DNA of 64,000 bases from contig NC_044552.1 of assembly GCF_007565055.1 (NCBI RefSeq), forward strand, positions 144,891,358-144,955,357, written 5' to 3'. Shown piece by piece: positions 47,360-58,839 of the stretch. The notes below the pieces were generated by a model. It was not told the origin of the DNA. It saw only the letters and a program-made list of their open reading frames with translations, and ran no database searches. Each line of letters starts with the position of its first letter. Positions within the stretch are counted from its first letter, which is position 1. Position numbers and translations under genes: made by a program. The DNA comes from Rhinopithecus roxellana. Its lineage: Eukaryota > Chordata > Mammalia > Primates > Cercopithecidae.

Positions 47360-47510
47360 CTTATTCCATGTCATATTTACAAGTCCTTAAGCTTTCTGAA
47401 ATTTTATCCCTTTCAGGTAAACTCAGACTTTTATCTGAAAGCATCTCCAATTCAGTTCTATTCAGCCATTTGAGTTTTTCAGCGTGTACTTCCATTTCTT
47501 GAGTTAAGTC
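47360..47510 (-). CDS. UTRN: UTRN exon, 151 bp, with a +1 frameshift (DMD exon 47 equivalent)
   Basis: Acceptor CTCCAG and donor GTGTGT. It opens in phase 0 with DLTQEMEVHAEKLKW and reads as utrophin for about 43 codons, through ERDKISESLRT. Then one extra T, an AA on the + strand at 47381-47382 where one A is expected, shifts the frame. Translation runs into TAA at 47361-47363, just before the exon end. Without the extra base the exon would be 150 bp, the same as dystrophin exon 47, and would join the next exon in phase 0. All nine other exons keep their frame. The shift may be a consensus error, a rare loss-of-function allele or a fixed change; the first is the simplest reading. Confidence 0.93.
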
Positions 47511-48115
47511 CTGGAGAAGTTAAAAGACAGGTGTGGTTAGAAGGTAGTCAGATAAGGGAAAGTTCAAGAACTGTATTAGAAACCTTTTTGACATTATATA
47601 AATGTAAATTTCTAATTTGTTAAGTGAAAAAGAAACTTATAAGAAGCTTAAGCTCATGCTAACAAATGATGACTAACATGGGAGTGAGCACATGCCTTCC
47701 GTGTGTATTTCTGCAATCCTGGGCACAAACGCGCTCTCTGGTACTCACTGTCTCTTAACCAGATCATATATTATTTTTACATTGCTAATTTAACATTCTG
47801 TTGTTATCTCCTCCTTGCTACTCCATCCTAATATACTGTCCCACCTTTTCTAACTCTCCCCGAATTGTTTACAAAAGAGACATTCCCAAAGAAACTATTG
47901 AAAATTTTAGATAAAAAAGGAAGTTTGTTAGATATTGTCACATTTTAAAAAGAAAACATAATATATGTTTCACAAAATATTTTTCATTATTCAATGTTTC
48001 TTTCTCAAAATGCTTCAATCATACTCCTTTATGGACAAAATTTCTGATTGAATTAGTAAGTAACCTTTCACATACACTTTTATGCTTGTGCATGTATGAA
48101 TACACACTCATAATT
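47511..48115. other. Intron, anonymous
   Basis: Acceptor side of the 151-bp frameshifted exon. No repeat or gene recognised. Confidence 0.55.
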
Positions 48116-48285
48116 TCTTTTTTTTTGGGGGGGGGGGACAGACACAGTCTCACTCTGTCGCCCAAGCTGGAGTGCAGTAGAACAATCTTGATTCACTGCA
48201 ACCTCTGCCTCCTGGGTTCATGCCATTCTCCTGCCTCAGCGTCCCGAATAGCTGGGACTACAGGTGCCCATCACCAAGCACAGCT

Positions 48286-48322
<37 letters not shown>

Positions 48323-48439
48323 TAGAAATGGGGTTTCACCGTGTTAGCCAGGATGGTCTCGATCTCCTGACCCTGTGATCTGCCTGCCTTGGCCTTCCAA
48401 AGTGCTAGGATTACAGGCATGAGCCACAGCATCCAGCCC
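48116..48439 (-). mobile_element. Alu, minus strand, with G11 and T33 runs
   Basis: The tail is a T-run that ends in eleven G at 48127-48137. The middle linker is a T-run of 33 at 48288-48320. Near-matching TAATTTCTTT / CAATTTCTTT flank it. Confidence 0.88.
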
Positions 48440-48723
48440 ACAATTTCTTTTTTTAAAATAAAAATGTGAGCATATTATGCTGAGTGTTCTTCAACAAGTA
48501 TTTTAATTTTTAACACAAAAAATAAATATTTATGAATACAAAATTTATGGATATTTAGATATATTTATACATCTACATATGTATGAATTTTTATAGATTA
48601 TATACATATACAACCATAAACAATACTTGTCAGTTGCAAACCAACAAAGAAAATCTGATTAATACAACCATGATGCTAAACCCATTGCAAGCTGCATTTT
48701 GTTCCTCAACAAGTCACTCCGAT

Positions 48724-48784
48724 AATTACTGATTATTATCTATAAAGTTGAGTTTTGCAGCTTTATAGATAATAATCAGTAATT
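48724..48784. repeat. Perfect 24-bp inverted repeat with a 13-nt loop
   Basis: Arm 1 is 48724-48747 (AATTACTGATTATTATC and on), the loop 48748-48760 is TTGAGTTTTGCAG, arm 2 is 48761-48784 (CTTTATAGATAATAATC and on). All 24 positions pair. It lies in the intron between the 136- and 151-bp UTRN exons. AT-rich hairpin; no Alu or known MITE end matches. Confidence 0.95.
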
Positions 48785-49113
48785 GTCTTCCAAATCTAAA
48801 AACAAAAAAACTGTATTTCATAGACCTATTGTATTTTAAAATGATAAAGTCAGTTTACAATATCCTAAAAATCTTTGGTCTAATACTGACACCATAATAG
48901 TTTGTTCTTTTTATGTAAGTGAAGTTTAAGCTCTGCAAGACCAAAATTATAACTGCTTTTTAAAAAAATAAAAGATATTCCTCTTTCAAGTTCACCACAT
49001 TTACCAAAAAGTGCCAAGTTTAGTTTCCCTTTTCTTCTTCAGACATGCAGTACGTGATTCTGAAGTATAATGTTTGGGCACCAAAGGCATAGAGAGAGCA
49101 ATAAACAACTTAC

Positions 49114-49249
49114 TCTTAATTCTTGTAGGTTTTCTCCCAATTCAGTGGTCGATCTCTTTTGCATAGCATGCTCAGCCTTTGTTAACCAACAGATAATCTC
49201 ATCCAGCTGATGCCTGTACTCCATCACCTGCTTGCTTTCTCCTTTCAGC
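49114..49249 (-). CDS. UTRN: UTRN exon, 136 bp (DMD exon 46 equivalent)
   Basis: Acceptor CTTTTAG and strong donor GTAAGT. The first G completes an Arg codon; 45 codons follow, starting LKGESKQVMEYRHQLDE and ending LQELR in phase 0. The helix includes the conserved Trp in IICWLTKAEHAMQ, the start of the next spectrin repeat. The dystrophin counterpart (exon 46) is 148 bp, so four codons are missing relative to dystrophin. The frame is open and matches the flanking exons. Glu stands where I recall Lys in human (VMEYR). Confidence 0.95.
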
Positions 49250-50740
49250 CTAAAAGAATATATTATTTAAAAATATTGAGGAAAAAATGCCCAATTAAGC
49301 AGAAAGTTATATATTTGCTTTGGATATCCTGAATAAATATTTCTCAAAATAAATAATTTCTAATAATTATTTTAATATGTATTTTTAAGTGAAACTATGT
49401 ATTCTACAATGCTAAAGACTGCTTAATAATAGACCAATAAGTTTTTTCTTCATTAAATTCAAAACTATTGAAACTAAAGATTATTATCTTCCCTCATCAT
49501 AAAAAATTATGTAGAAATTCAATACAAAAGACTTTCTAAAAGTTAGATACCACTCTGCAACATAATGGAAATTTTTTAAAACATGAAAAATGTCTTTATC
49601 TAAAATAATAGGGAAAGAGCATAATTCTCTTTGAGTGTTCCACGAATACTGAAAGGAATCATTATATGACATGTTATCACATTAGGTGGTAACTATTACT
49701 CTACTTTATTCATAGGACAGAAAGAATAAGAACAAAGCAAGGTACCAAGAATGGGAGAATCTTACAAGTATTAGGGAAGACAAGAAACATGTGAATTTGG
49801 CTTGTTTATTAAAATAACCATTATATTTGAATATAGAACTAAGTTACAAAAAGATGTAGAAAAAAAGCAAAAATTTTAAATGATGCAAGGAAAACAGTCA
49901 AATGAATACAAAAAAGGAACTGCCTCAATTAGATCTTTATAGTGTTATAAGAATAACATTTATAAGAATATAAACCATCTGTCAGAAGATAGGAATATGA
50001 TTAGAACTCATATGACAAATAAGATTATGTGTTTTTTAAAAGGATTTGAAAGCTATTAAAAGCCTGGTGGTATCTTTATTTTTATAGCTGCTATAATTAA
50101 CTGCTGGTTTAAAAACTGAATGCAATTTTTAAATGAATTATACCATATCATCCCTAATAAGAATTTATGTTTTTACAGCTAGGAGTTTTCATTTTTAATG
50201 ACAAAAAGTCTAACATAATCTTGCAATACATGTAATAAAATACTAAATAATACTCACATATTTAATAAACAGTCAATATTTAATGTATAATGTTTAAAAA
50301 ATGAAAATCACTACAAATTCATAATTTTTAAGTATCCATCGAGAAAGAATGCTCCTTTGAGATTAAAAATAAATAAATACGGCAATAGCACTAATTACTA
50401 AGACTAAACCAAGTAATCTACCCTCCATAGTGAAAAGTATTTAACTTAAATAATGACTTTGGAAACACCCAAAATACTATTATAGGCCTTTGTTTCCAAA
50501 AAAGGTTGAAATTTCACTTTCCAATGTTTCATGATCATGACTAATTTAGTACTTTGAAAACGGAACTATAAAGGAAACTAGCATTATCAAGTGATTTCAA
50601 TAAGATATATTTGAGTCACCCAATATTTTCATCTGTAAATTAGCTAAATAAAATCTACCTTTTAAATGTTACCTCCAAGAGTAAAAACAAATTATAAATT
50701 CATGTTCTAACAGAAGATAACAATTGCTCACTAACGAATA
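49250..50740. other. Intron, strongly AT-rich
   Basis: About 1.5 kb with A/T runs and short chance frames. Nothing recognised. Confidence 0.55.
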
Positions 50741-51034
50741 ACCCACTGGGCTTGGTGGCTTATGGCTGTAATCCCAGCACTTTGAGAGACTGAGGCAGGA
50801 GGATCACTTGAGCCTAGGAGTTCGAGACCAGCCTGGACAACATGGTGAGACCTTATTTTTACAAACAATTTAAAATTCTGCTGGGTGTGGTGGCACGCAC
50901 TTGCAGCCCCAACTACTCAGAAGACTAAGGTGAGAGGATTGCTTGAGTCCAGGGGCTTAAGGATGCAGTGAGCTATGACTCCACCATTCCACTCCAGCCT
51001 GGGTATCAGAACAAGACCTTGTCTCCAAAAAAGG
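50741..51034 (+). mobile_element. Old Alu (AluJ-like), plus strand
   Basis: Diverged dimer from ACTGGGCTTGGTGGCTTATG to CTTGTCTCCAAAAAAGGG. Confidence 0.87.
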
Positions 51035-51441
51035 GAAGAAATAATTCCGCAGGTTGCTGAACTATGCAAATACTTAACTACAGGCACTCAATACAAAAAC
51101 AAATTGAACTGCATGATAATTTTCAATGACTTTATTAACAATATATATACAATCTACCCAAGATGGTCCCAATTTAATATAGACTACAAACCTAAAATGA
51201 AGTTTAGCATTAATTTATGAAGATAAATATTGTTTTAGTCAAAATATAAGCTGTTGGAGAAGAGATTCATTATTCTTTTCACTTCCAAAAAATGAGTAAA
51301 AACATGTATTAGCGTCACCTTGTGAGTTTTAGCAGCTGTAATTACCACACTCCACAGAGATCTATCTTTAGAAGAATTTCTGCATTTATTGTTAAAACCC
51401 TCCTAGAAGGTACATGTTTTTCCTTAAAAAGGTCTAGGAGA

Positions 51442-51735
51442 GGACAGGCACAGTGGCTCATGCCTATAATCCCAGAACTTTGAGAGGCCAAGGCCAGCGG
51501 ATCAACTTGAGGCCAGGAGTTCTAGACCAGCCTGGCCAACATGGTAAAATGCCATCTCTACTAAAAATATGAAAATTAGCCAGGCATGGTGGCAGGCACC
51601 TGTCATCCCAGCTACTAAGGAGGCTGAGGCATGAGAATTGCCTGAGCTCAGGAGGCAGAGGTTGCAGTGAGCTGAGATCATGCCACTGCACTCCAGACTG
51701 GGTGACAGAGCAAGACTCTGTCTCAAAAAAACAAT
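51442..51735 (+). mobile_element. Alu, plus strand
   Basis: Full dimer flanked by exact 14-bp AAAGGTCTAGGAGA at 51428-51441 and 51736-51749. Confidence 0.93.
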
Positions 51736-51879
51736 AAAGGTCTAGGAGATAAATCATTTCAAGCTAAGACCCTCCGTGCAAACTGAATAGCATGACATAT
51801 AAGATCTTATGGGACCTCATTTTCCAATCCTTCCCCTGGTCATTGAACCCTCCTCTCCTTTCAATCCTTTGCAGATCTC

Positions 51880-52150
51880 TCACACGAGGATGCCATTCAT
51901 ACCTCCCACCTCTGCTGTTTTACTTCTTCTGCCTAGAAATTTATAGGAAATTGCTATAAATGCTTTAAAACTCAGCTTTGGCATGCTTCCTCTGTGACAC
52001 TTAAATTCCACAGTCCATCATATCTGCCTCTGTGACACTCTCATCTCTTTAACGATGCTTTCTTTCATCATTTTCTTATTCTTAGAGTTCCTTAATCATA
52101 CTTGTATCTTCAGTGCTAAACATAAAGCTCAATAAATGTCAATCAAGTCG
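51880..52150 (+). mobile_element. L2 3' end
   Basis: AACTCAGCTTTGGCATGCTT, TTCCTCTGTGACACTTAAAT and AAGCTCAATAAATGTCAATC follow the L2 3' order. Confidence 0.6.
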
Positions 52151-52259
52151 TTAATCAATCATTGGCAAAATTCAGCAATATGCTTAGAGAGTAAGTTCTA
52201 AGCTAACTTGCTTTCATCAGAAATAGATACTTTAGGTGTTTACTATGAATAGTCAAGGC

Positions 52260-52580
52260 ATGTACATTTTGCAAACACTATTGCATTTAATCCTCATGAC
52301 AATCCTCTGTGGTGATATCATAGTTCTCATTTCCAGAGGAAGACACTTTGGCCAGAGACTTCTGTGTTCTTTCTAAGTTTGTACAGCGTAATATTTGAGA
52401 GCATAAGATAGCACGATCGCTTACTTTCTATGACATCTTGCACAAGTTACTTAACCTCGCCTCTCTTAGCCTCAGTTTCTAAAGCTGTACAAGGCCTAAC
52501 AGTTGCCTAAGAGGTGAGTCATGACTTCTGAACAAGGCAATGTGTGCAAGGTGCCAAATACTCTCTCTGCCATGTGGTAA
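52260..52580 (+). mobile_element. MIR pair
   Basis: CATTTAATCCTCATGACAAT with CATTTCCAGAGGAAGACACT is one MIR; CATCTTGCACAAGTTACTTA and AGCCTCAGTTTCTAAAGCTG is a second one right after. Confidence 0.65.
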
Positions 52581-53534
52581 TCTCTCAACCAAAACATACA
52601 AATTACTATTTGTCTCTTAACAAAACACACAAAATTATAGATTTTTTAAATGAAAAGCAACTGTAGGTCACATGATCCTTGAATATTTTAGGTTGCATAA
52701 TACTGGACCTGATAAAGTATTAGAGTGGCTTTTCACAAAATGATAGATTATCACTAAAATAAAACTTCATCAACAGAGTTAAAATTAACAGAAAAAAAAA
52801 AATCGTGAAATTTTTAACCCTAAACTACCAATAAGAAACAAACAACAAAGATCATTAATGATGAAATACATGAAGCAAAGTAGAAATCATTCATTAAATC
52901 TTGACTGTCTCAGAAAATAATGTCAAATAATTTTAAATATGGAAATTGTGTATAGTGTTGAGCATTATATTCCTTGGTAATCAAACATATTTGCAACCAG
53001 AAGATGCCCAAATAAAATCTGAGTCATTGTAACATAAACTGACATAAAAATTAATAATACTATATTATATTAGTATATTACATAGATGAAGAACTTTATT
53101 ATTTGCAAAGCACGAATAGAACACAACATTTGACACTAAAGCAACTTAGACAGATTACTAAGGTAGGCTCAGTCAGGAAATAAGTAAAGGGAAGGTCTGA
53201 TCTTGAACCCAAACTTTCAAACCTGAAACCTGGAGTTTCAGTTATTTCAACTACTTTAAATTCCCACCGTAATCACCATATCATAATAAGCAGTTGTAAA
53301 TAAAAGGAATAAAGGTGTCTGGTTTTTACATATGTAATATTTGAGTAGAAAAGTGAGACTTTATGGACAGCCTAAAAATACAGGAAGGGGGAAAGCGGGC
53401 AGCAGAGGTCTTAAATGTCAGTAAAATTCCTATTACAATGTCAAACAATAAAAGAACTCATTGGATTGCACCTTTAAAGATTCTATTCAAAATATGTTCA
53501 CTCTTGTGCCTGCAAACAATCATAGCTAAATCAC
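52581..53534. other. Intron, anonymous
   Basis: AT-rich, with an A-run at 52792-52802. 53100-53230 has a faint MIR-like look, too weak to call. Confidence 0.5.
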
Positions 53535-53710
53535 CTTGGCTGCCTATCCTTCACTTCTGCAATGATTGCATCCCAACGTTGGTTTAAACCTGCCAGTTTG
53601 TCTTTCAAGAAGCTTCCATCTGCCTGGGAGAGTTTCTGCACAATCCCATCCCCAGTTCTGTTTAGTGCTGCAAAACTGGGCCGGTGGCTGCTGATGCCCT
53701 CCTCAAGTTC
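53535..53710 (-). CDS. UTRN: UTRN exon, 176 bp (DMD exon 45 equivalent)
   Basis: Acceptor TTACAG, donor GTGATT. It starts in phase 0 with ELEEGISSHRPSFAAL and codes 58 codons plus two bases, ending DRQPR across the splice. It holds the second and third helices of a spectrin repeat, with the conserved Trp in NQRWDAI. Length is exactly that of dystrophin exon 45 (176 bp). The reading frame is open throughout. Compared with my memory of human utrophin there are conservative changes (Arg in SHRPS, Asp in FLKDKL, Ile in DAIIAE). The donor has T at +5 rather than G, which is weaker than the other donors here but still acceptable. Confidence 0.95.
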
Positions 53711-54179
53711 CTGTAACATAGCACAACTCAAGATTAATTTCACCAATAATTAAATGATTCTGATGCAATGAATCCACCCAAGTATTGTCGTATCAATTTA
53801 AGTGTGACAGAGGCAAATTCCTGGAAAGATATTTTATGTTTAAAAAAAAAAAAAAAAGGCATTTTAAAACAATTTAATTACATTTCAATAAACATGCTAA
53901 ATGAAATCTATTTTGAAATCTAACCCATCCTCATGAATGTCATCAGGAAAAATACAAGGAAATAGGACAGCCTAATAACTAAAACGAATAATAGCTGTTT
54001 ACATTAAAGCATAAGAATCAATCATGTTTGATGAAAATGAGTTGCTCATCTTCTTCCAAACAAGTACTTGAAGGCACTGCTTTAAAAAATTATATACCCC
54101 AATATATCCTTATATCCTTGTGTTCTACCATATACAAGTAAACCTAAATGTGCATTTTACTAAGATATTGCTTCACTGG
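53711..54179. other. Intron, anonymous
   Basis: Contains an A-run at 53842-53857; no gene or repeat recognised. Confidence 0.55.
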
Positions 54180-54540
54180 TTGATATGGTTTGGTTGTGTC
54201 CCCACCTAAATCTCATATTGAATTGTACCTCCCATAATCCCCACATGCCATGGGAGGGACCCAGTAGGAAGTAACTAGTCACAGGGGTGATTACCCTCAT
54301 GCTGTTCTAGTGATAGTGATCTGATGGTTTTATAAGGGACTTTTCCCCCACTTTGCTCAGCACTTCTCTCTCCTGCCACCATATGAAGAAGGACATGTTT
54401 TTTCCCCTTCCACCATGATTGTACATTTCCTGTGGCCTCCCCAGCGATGTTGACCTATGAGTCAATTAAACTTCTTTCCTTTATAAATAACCCAATCTCA
54501 GGCATGTCTTTATTAGCAGCATGAGAACAGACTAATACAC
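54180..54540 (+). mobile_element. MaLR solo LTR (THE1/MST type)
   Basis: Starts TTGATATGGTTTGGTTGTGT and ends GAGAACAGACTAATACAC. It shows the usual CCTTTATAAATAACCCA box and polyadenylation region. Solitary. Confidence 0.87.
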
Positions 54541-54639
54541 TGGCCTACAAGTGTTTAAGTAACAGATTAAATGGATATTTTCAAGTCAAATTTAAACACT
54601 TATCTGTAATTCCAAAAATAAGAAAAATGCATTAACACA

Positions 54640-54968
54640 ATTATTTATTCATTTATTTATTTATTTATTTATATATTTATTTATTTTGAGACAGAGTCTC
54701 ACTCTGTCACCCAGGCTGGAGTGCAGTGGCACAATCTTGGCTCACTGCAACCTCCACCTCCCAGGTTCAAGTGATTCTCCTGCCTCAGCCTCCTGAGTAC
54801 CTGGAACTGCAGGTGCCCGCCACCACACCTGGCTAATTTTTTGCATTTTTAGTAGAGATGGGGTTTCACTGTGTTAGCCAGGATGGTCTCGATCTCCTGA
54901 CTTCGTAATTCGCCTGCTTTGGCCTCCCAAAATGCTGAGATTACAAGTGTGAGGCACCGCGCCCGGCC
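54640..54968 (-). mobile_element. Alu (AluY/S-like), minus strand
   Basis: Long (ATTT)n tail at 54640-54686, dimer ending CGCGCCCGGCC. Exact 11-bp duplication GCATTAACACA at 54629-54639 and 54969-54979. Confidence 0.93.
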
Positions 54969-54979
54969 GCATTAACACA

Positions 54980-55625
54980 TTTATATGAAAAATAAACGAA
55001 TTCTCTTTAACTTGTCGTGTCCTTCTAAATAAAATACATTTTAAAAATTTAATAAAAGAGAAAGTATTTTTATCAATGGTAGAATTGAAATTGTGTGTGC
55101 TTTCTATTGTTATTTTTAAAGAGCTGTTGTCATCAGCAGAACTAACTTTGTGTTATATTTTCCCAAGACTGAATTAGACTTACATGAGCAGCTGCCCTGC
55201 TGTCGCTCCAGAATAATTTACTTTATGATAATTATCAATGATACAAAGAAAAATGAGATGCCTAAGTGTTTTAAGTACAAAAAACACAGGTGAGGCATGC
55301 AAATATTTTTTCTGTTCTTAATATAGTCTTAGGCATAACATTTTACAAATTGTATTCTAAATATAAAATTGTTTAAATAAAATTGTATTTCACATTACCC
55401 ACTAAAGAGTATTTTTATTTATATTTCTTTGAAATCTTGATTGAAACTTGTGATTGACCAATTTCTTAAATTTTTATAACTGGTAACAAGAACTGGAACA
55501 AAAATTACAAATTGTCCATTGGCTTCCGAAAAAATAATATATTTTGCCCCTACTTCTGAAATCTGTCTTAACAGGCATACACTAACCATATGTGTAATCC
55601 CCCTCCTCTAGCAGAAAACACTCAC
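54980..55625. other. Intron, anonymous
   Basis: AT-rich DNA on the donor side of the 151-bp exon at 55626. Nothing recognised. Confidence 0.55.
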
Positions 55626-55776
55626 CTGCTGATGTATCCTGGCTTTCTCTAAGTCCAGGCTGCCACCTGGAGCACAGGTATCAACCAGTAATTCTTCTGC
55701 CTCTGTCATCCACTGTGTGAGGTCATTAAGGTCACAATGGAACTGTCTCCATTCTTCCATAGCCCTATCAAAATAA
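55626..55776 (-). CDS. UTRN: UTRN exon, 151 bp (DMD exon 44 equivalent)
   Basis: Bounded by a CTCTAG acceptor and a GTGAG donor. The first base completes the Gly codon from the upstream exon, then 50 codons follow, starting YFDRAMEEWRQFHCDL and ending ARIHQQ in phase 0. This is the first helix and part of the second helix of a spectrin repeat, with the hallmark Trp residues in EEWRQF and TQWMTEAEE. Dystrophin exon 44 is 148 bp, so this is its counterpart with one extra codon. In dystrophin the repeat coded by exons 42-45 helps bind nNOS; utrophin is known not to bind nNOS, so this exon covers part of that functional difference. Tyr and Met replace residues I recall as Cys and Ile in human. 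Confidence 0.95.
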
Positions 55777-56014
55777 CTAGAGGACAACAAACAAAATAAA
55801 ACAGGTTTCCAAACTTTCCAGGACTGCCTAGGAGCAATTTTTCTAGAAAAGAAAATCAAATCTCATTTAAACAGAAAGACCTCAAAAAACTGAATTCACA
55901 GCCTATTGTTCCACAAAATCAATTTTCGTAGTGGGATACAGGTAATAATTTCTCTTAGAGATACAGGCATCACACCAAGGGCAAAGCAATCTGCTCATAC
56001 CACCAGCTACCAAA

Positions 56015-56095
56015 TCCTCTCTCTCATACATACACACATGCACACTCACATACACATACACACACACACACTCATGAACACACTCATGCACACAT
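56015..56095 (+). repeat. Imperfect (CA)n / CACAT microsatellite
   Basis: ACACATGCACACTCACATAC and CACACACACACTCATG patterns over 80 bp. Confidence 0.85.
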
Positions 56096-56339
56096 TCGAG
56101 CAGCTTTTTAACTAAAAAGACATAGCCTTTTCTGGCTTGAAAAATCAGGATCAATTAGTTGTAGGCAATGTTAACCCATCCAACTTTATACATTTAACAT
56201 TTAAATACCATGAAATATAAAATATGATTCATTATTTTCTTGGGGAAAAATATGTCGTTTTAATGCCAGAACACTTAATTCCTGGCAAGAATAAAGCACA
56301 AAAAGCCAAAACACTTCAAAATGCCCATATACTCCTTTA

Positions 56340-56710
56340 TCTATATGTTATATACAGAATTGTGTCCAATCAAAATTCTTATGTTGAAGCCCTAACCCCA
56401 CAATGTGACTGTACTTAGAGATCGAGCTTTTCAGGACACAAATAAGGTTAAAAGAGGTCAGAAGTGTGGGGCTCTAGTCTGAAAGGACTGGTGTCCTTAT
56501 AGTAAGTGGAAGAGGCACCACAGAGCCCTCTCATGTGAGGACACAGCAAGGTGGCCATCTGCAAGCCAGTAAGAGAGTCCTCACTAGACATCAACTCTAC
56601 TGGCACCTTGATCTTGAACTTCCAGCCTCCAGAACTGTAGGAAAGTAAATGTCTGTTGTTTAAGCCATCCAGTCTATGTTATTTTATTATGGCTGCCTGA
56701 GCAGATTAAC
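56340..56710 (+). mobile_element. Old LTR-like repeat (MaLR/MLT type, name uncertain)
   Basis: Known dispersed repeat words: ATGTTGAAGCCCTAACCCC, GACTGGTGTCCTTATAGTAA, TCCAGCCTCCAGAACTGTAG and GTTGTTTAAGCCATCCAGTC. The sequence is certainly a common mammalian repeat; I am not sure of the exact family. Confidence 0.6.
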
Positions 56711-57349
56711 GTACTTCGGGTAATCACTGGTCCTGAGGGTCCCATTTACCTAAATACAGCAAAATATGAAACTGCATGCAGAGCCCAAGTTATGCAATGA
56801 GACAGAGGGCTATTGAGATTTCTGTTTAAACTAAATTCTTCTAAAGATGGCAAAGTAAAACCGAGTGCTTGTCATATTCAGAATACATGAAACAAGTATA
56901 AAAAGGAAAAGTTTTATTGGACTACGATCCTAAATAATTTTTTCTCCTATCTTTTTGTTTAGAGTAATGGAGCTGAGTTTTAGAAATGATCGCTGAGATC
57001 TTAACAATATTAATAAAATTTATATTTTATGTAATAAGGTACATATTTTTTTAAATAAAATGGCTCCTAATATCAATAACCCCTAAATAATGTGTATATC
57101 GTCTTTTTTCATGAAAATTGCTTTTAAAATTTTGCTAATACTGCCCACAGTAAAGCAATTTTCTATTAAGCATGAAAAAAAAAAAGCACTTTAAAAAAAA
57201 AGGCACTACGAGATGATATTAAGACACTCATTGTCACTTGCAAAAATTCACAGTAACTACACAACAATCACAGTTTCCAAATTCGGGATGCTATAAGACT
57301 GTTTCAAAGATCTAAAGACTTTGAAAATATAAACATTAAACTTAGAAAG
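56711..57349. other. Intron, anonymous
   Basis: AT-rich; A-runs at 57175-57185 and 57194-57203. Nothing recognised before the old L1 starts. Confidence 0.55.
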
Positions 57350-58509
57350 TATCATCAGTGAAAGAGAGGAAAAAAGTGGTGGATAGAAGGAAGGACTAAC
57401 TTGCAGCTCCCACTCAGACAAACAGCAGCATGTGCAGACACACAGTGGACTTTTGTCCCAAGAACTACTGCAGGAACATACCAAGAAAACTGAGAGAATC
57501 TACAGACCCTTTGAAGGAGGTGGAATGCTGCTGCATGCTGCATGGGAGAGCTGAGGAACTGGAGACCAGCTTGTGCTCTCAGCTGGGAGACTTGCCACCT
57601 AGGGCAAGTTCTGAACCCTGCTCACCAGCTGCCTAGAAATAAACCCAGTGCTGTTGGGTGGGCTGGGGGGTGGCAGCAGAAGGAGGTCCTGATAGGAGTG
57701 AGACTGGCCTTTTGGGCCGTGGGCTGCGTGGAAGCTGAGTGAGGCCTGCCACTGCAGGCTTTCCCCCACTTCCCTGGTGACCTGTGTGATGCAGCAGAGA
57801 CAGCCATAATGCCCCTGGGAACATAACTCCACTGGCCTGGGAATCACACCCCTATCCCCTACAGCAGCCACAACAAGCCATGCACAAGGAGAGTCTGACT
57901 CAGATACACCTAACCCTGCCCCAACCTGATGGTCATTCTCTACTTGCCCCAGTAGCCAAAGACAAAGAACATAATCTCTTAGGAACTCTGTGGCCCTGCC
58001 CACCACCTAATCCTGTCTATAGTACTGCAACTGATGCTCTCTTGTAAGCACCATCTCCTGGCTGGGGGCCAACGAATAGAAAACCAGCGAACTTAACCAA
58101 AATACAACCAAGGACTCTCACAGAGTCCACTTCACTCCCCTGTTACTTTCACCAGACCAAGTGCTGGTATCCACAGCTGAGAGACCTGAAGACGGATCAC
58201 ATCACATCATGGGACTCTTTGCAGACACTCCCAGTACCAGCTCGGTGCCCAGTAGCTCTGCTGGATGGCTAGCTTCAGAAGAGAAATAACAATAACTGCA
58301 GTTCAGCTCTCAGGAAGCCCCATCCCTAGGGGAAGGAGGAGAGCACCAAATCAAGGGAGCTCTTTGTGGGACAAAAGAATCAGAAGAGCAGCCATTGAGT
58401 CCCAGATCTTCCCTCTGACATGTTCCACCCAAATGAGAAGAAACCTGAAAAACAATTATGGTAATATGACAAAATAAGGTTCTTTAAAACACCTAAAAAG
58501 ATCATACTA

Positions 58510-58812
58510 GGCTGGGCACAGTGGCTTATGCCTATAATCCCAGCACTTTGGGATGCCGAGGCAGGCAGATAACCTGAGGTCAGCAGTTCAAGACCAGCCT
58601 GGCCAACGTGGTGAAACCTCGTCTCTACCAAAAATACAAAAATAAGCTGGGTATGGTGACACATGCCTGTAATCCCAGCTACTCAGGAGGCTGAGGCAGG
58701 AGAATCGCTCAAACCTGGGATATGGAGGTTGCAGTGGGGAGATCATGCCATTGCACTCCAGTCCTGGGCAACAGAGTGAGACTCCATCTCAAGGAAAAAA
58801 AAAAAAAAAAAG
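58510..58812 (+). mobile_element. Alu in the old L1
   Basis: Full dimer with A-run 58795-58811. AGATCATACTA before and AGATCACACTA after. Confidence 0.9.
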
Positions 58813-58839
58813 AGATCACACTAGCTCACCAGCACTGGA

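Noticed and set aside
47373..47382. Cryptic donor (CTTGTAAAT) made by the extra base as a rescue splice site
   Set aside because: Use of it would shorten the exon by 21 bases from a 151-bp frame, leaving 130 bp, which is still out of frame with the next exon.
56015..56095. CRISPR-like or satellite array
   Set aside because: Units are imperfect CA dinucleotides, a plain microsatellite in a mammalian intron.
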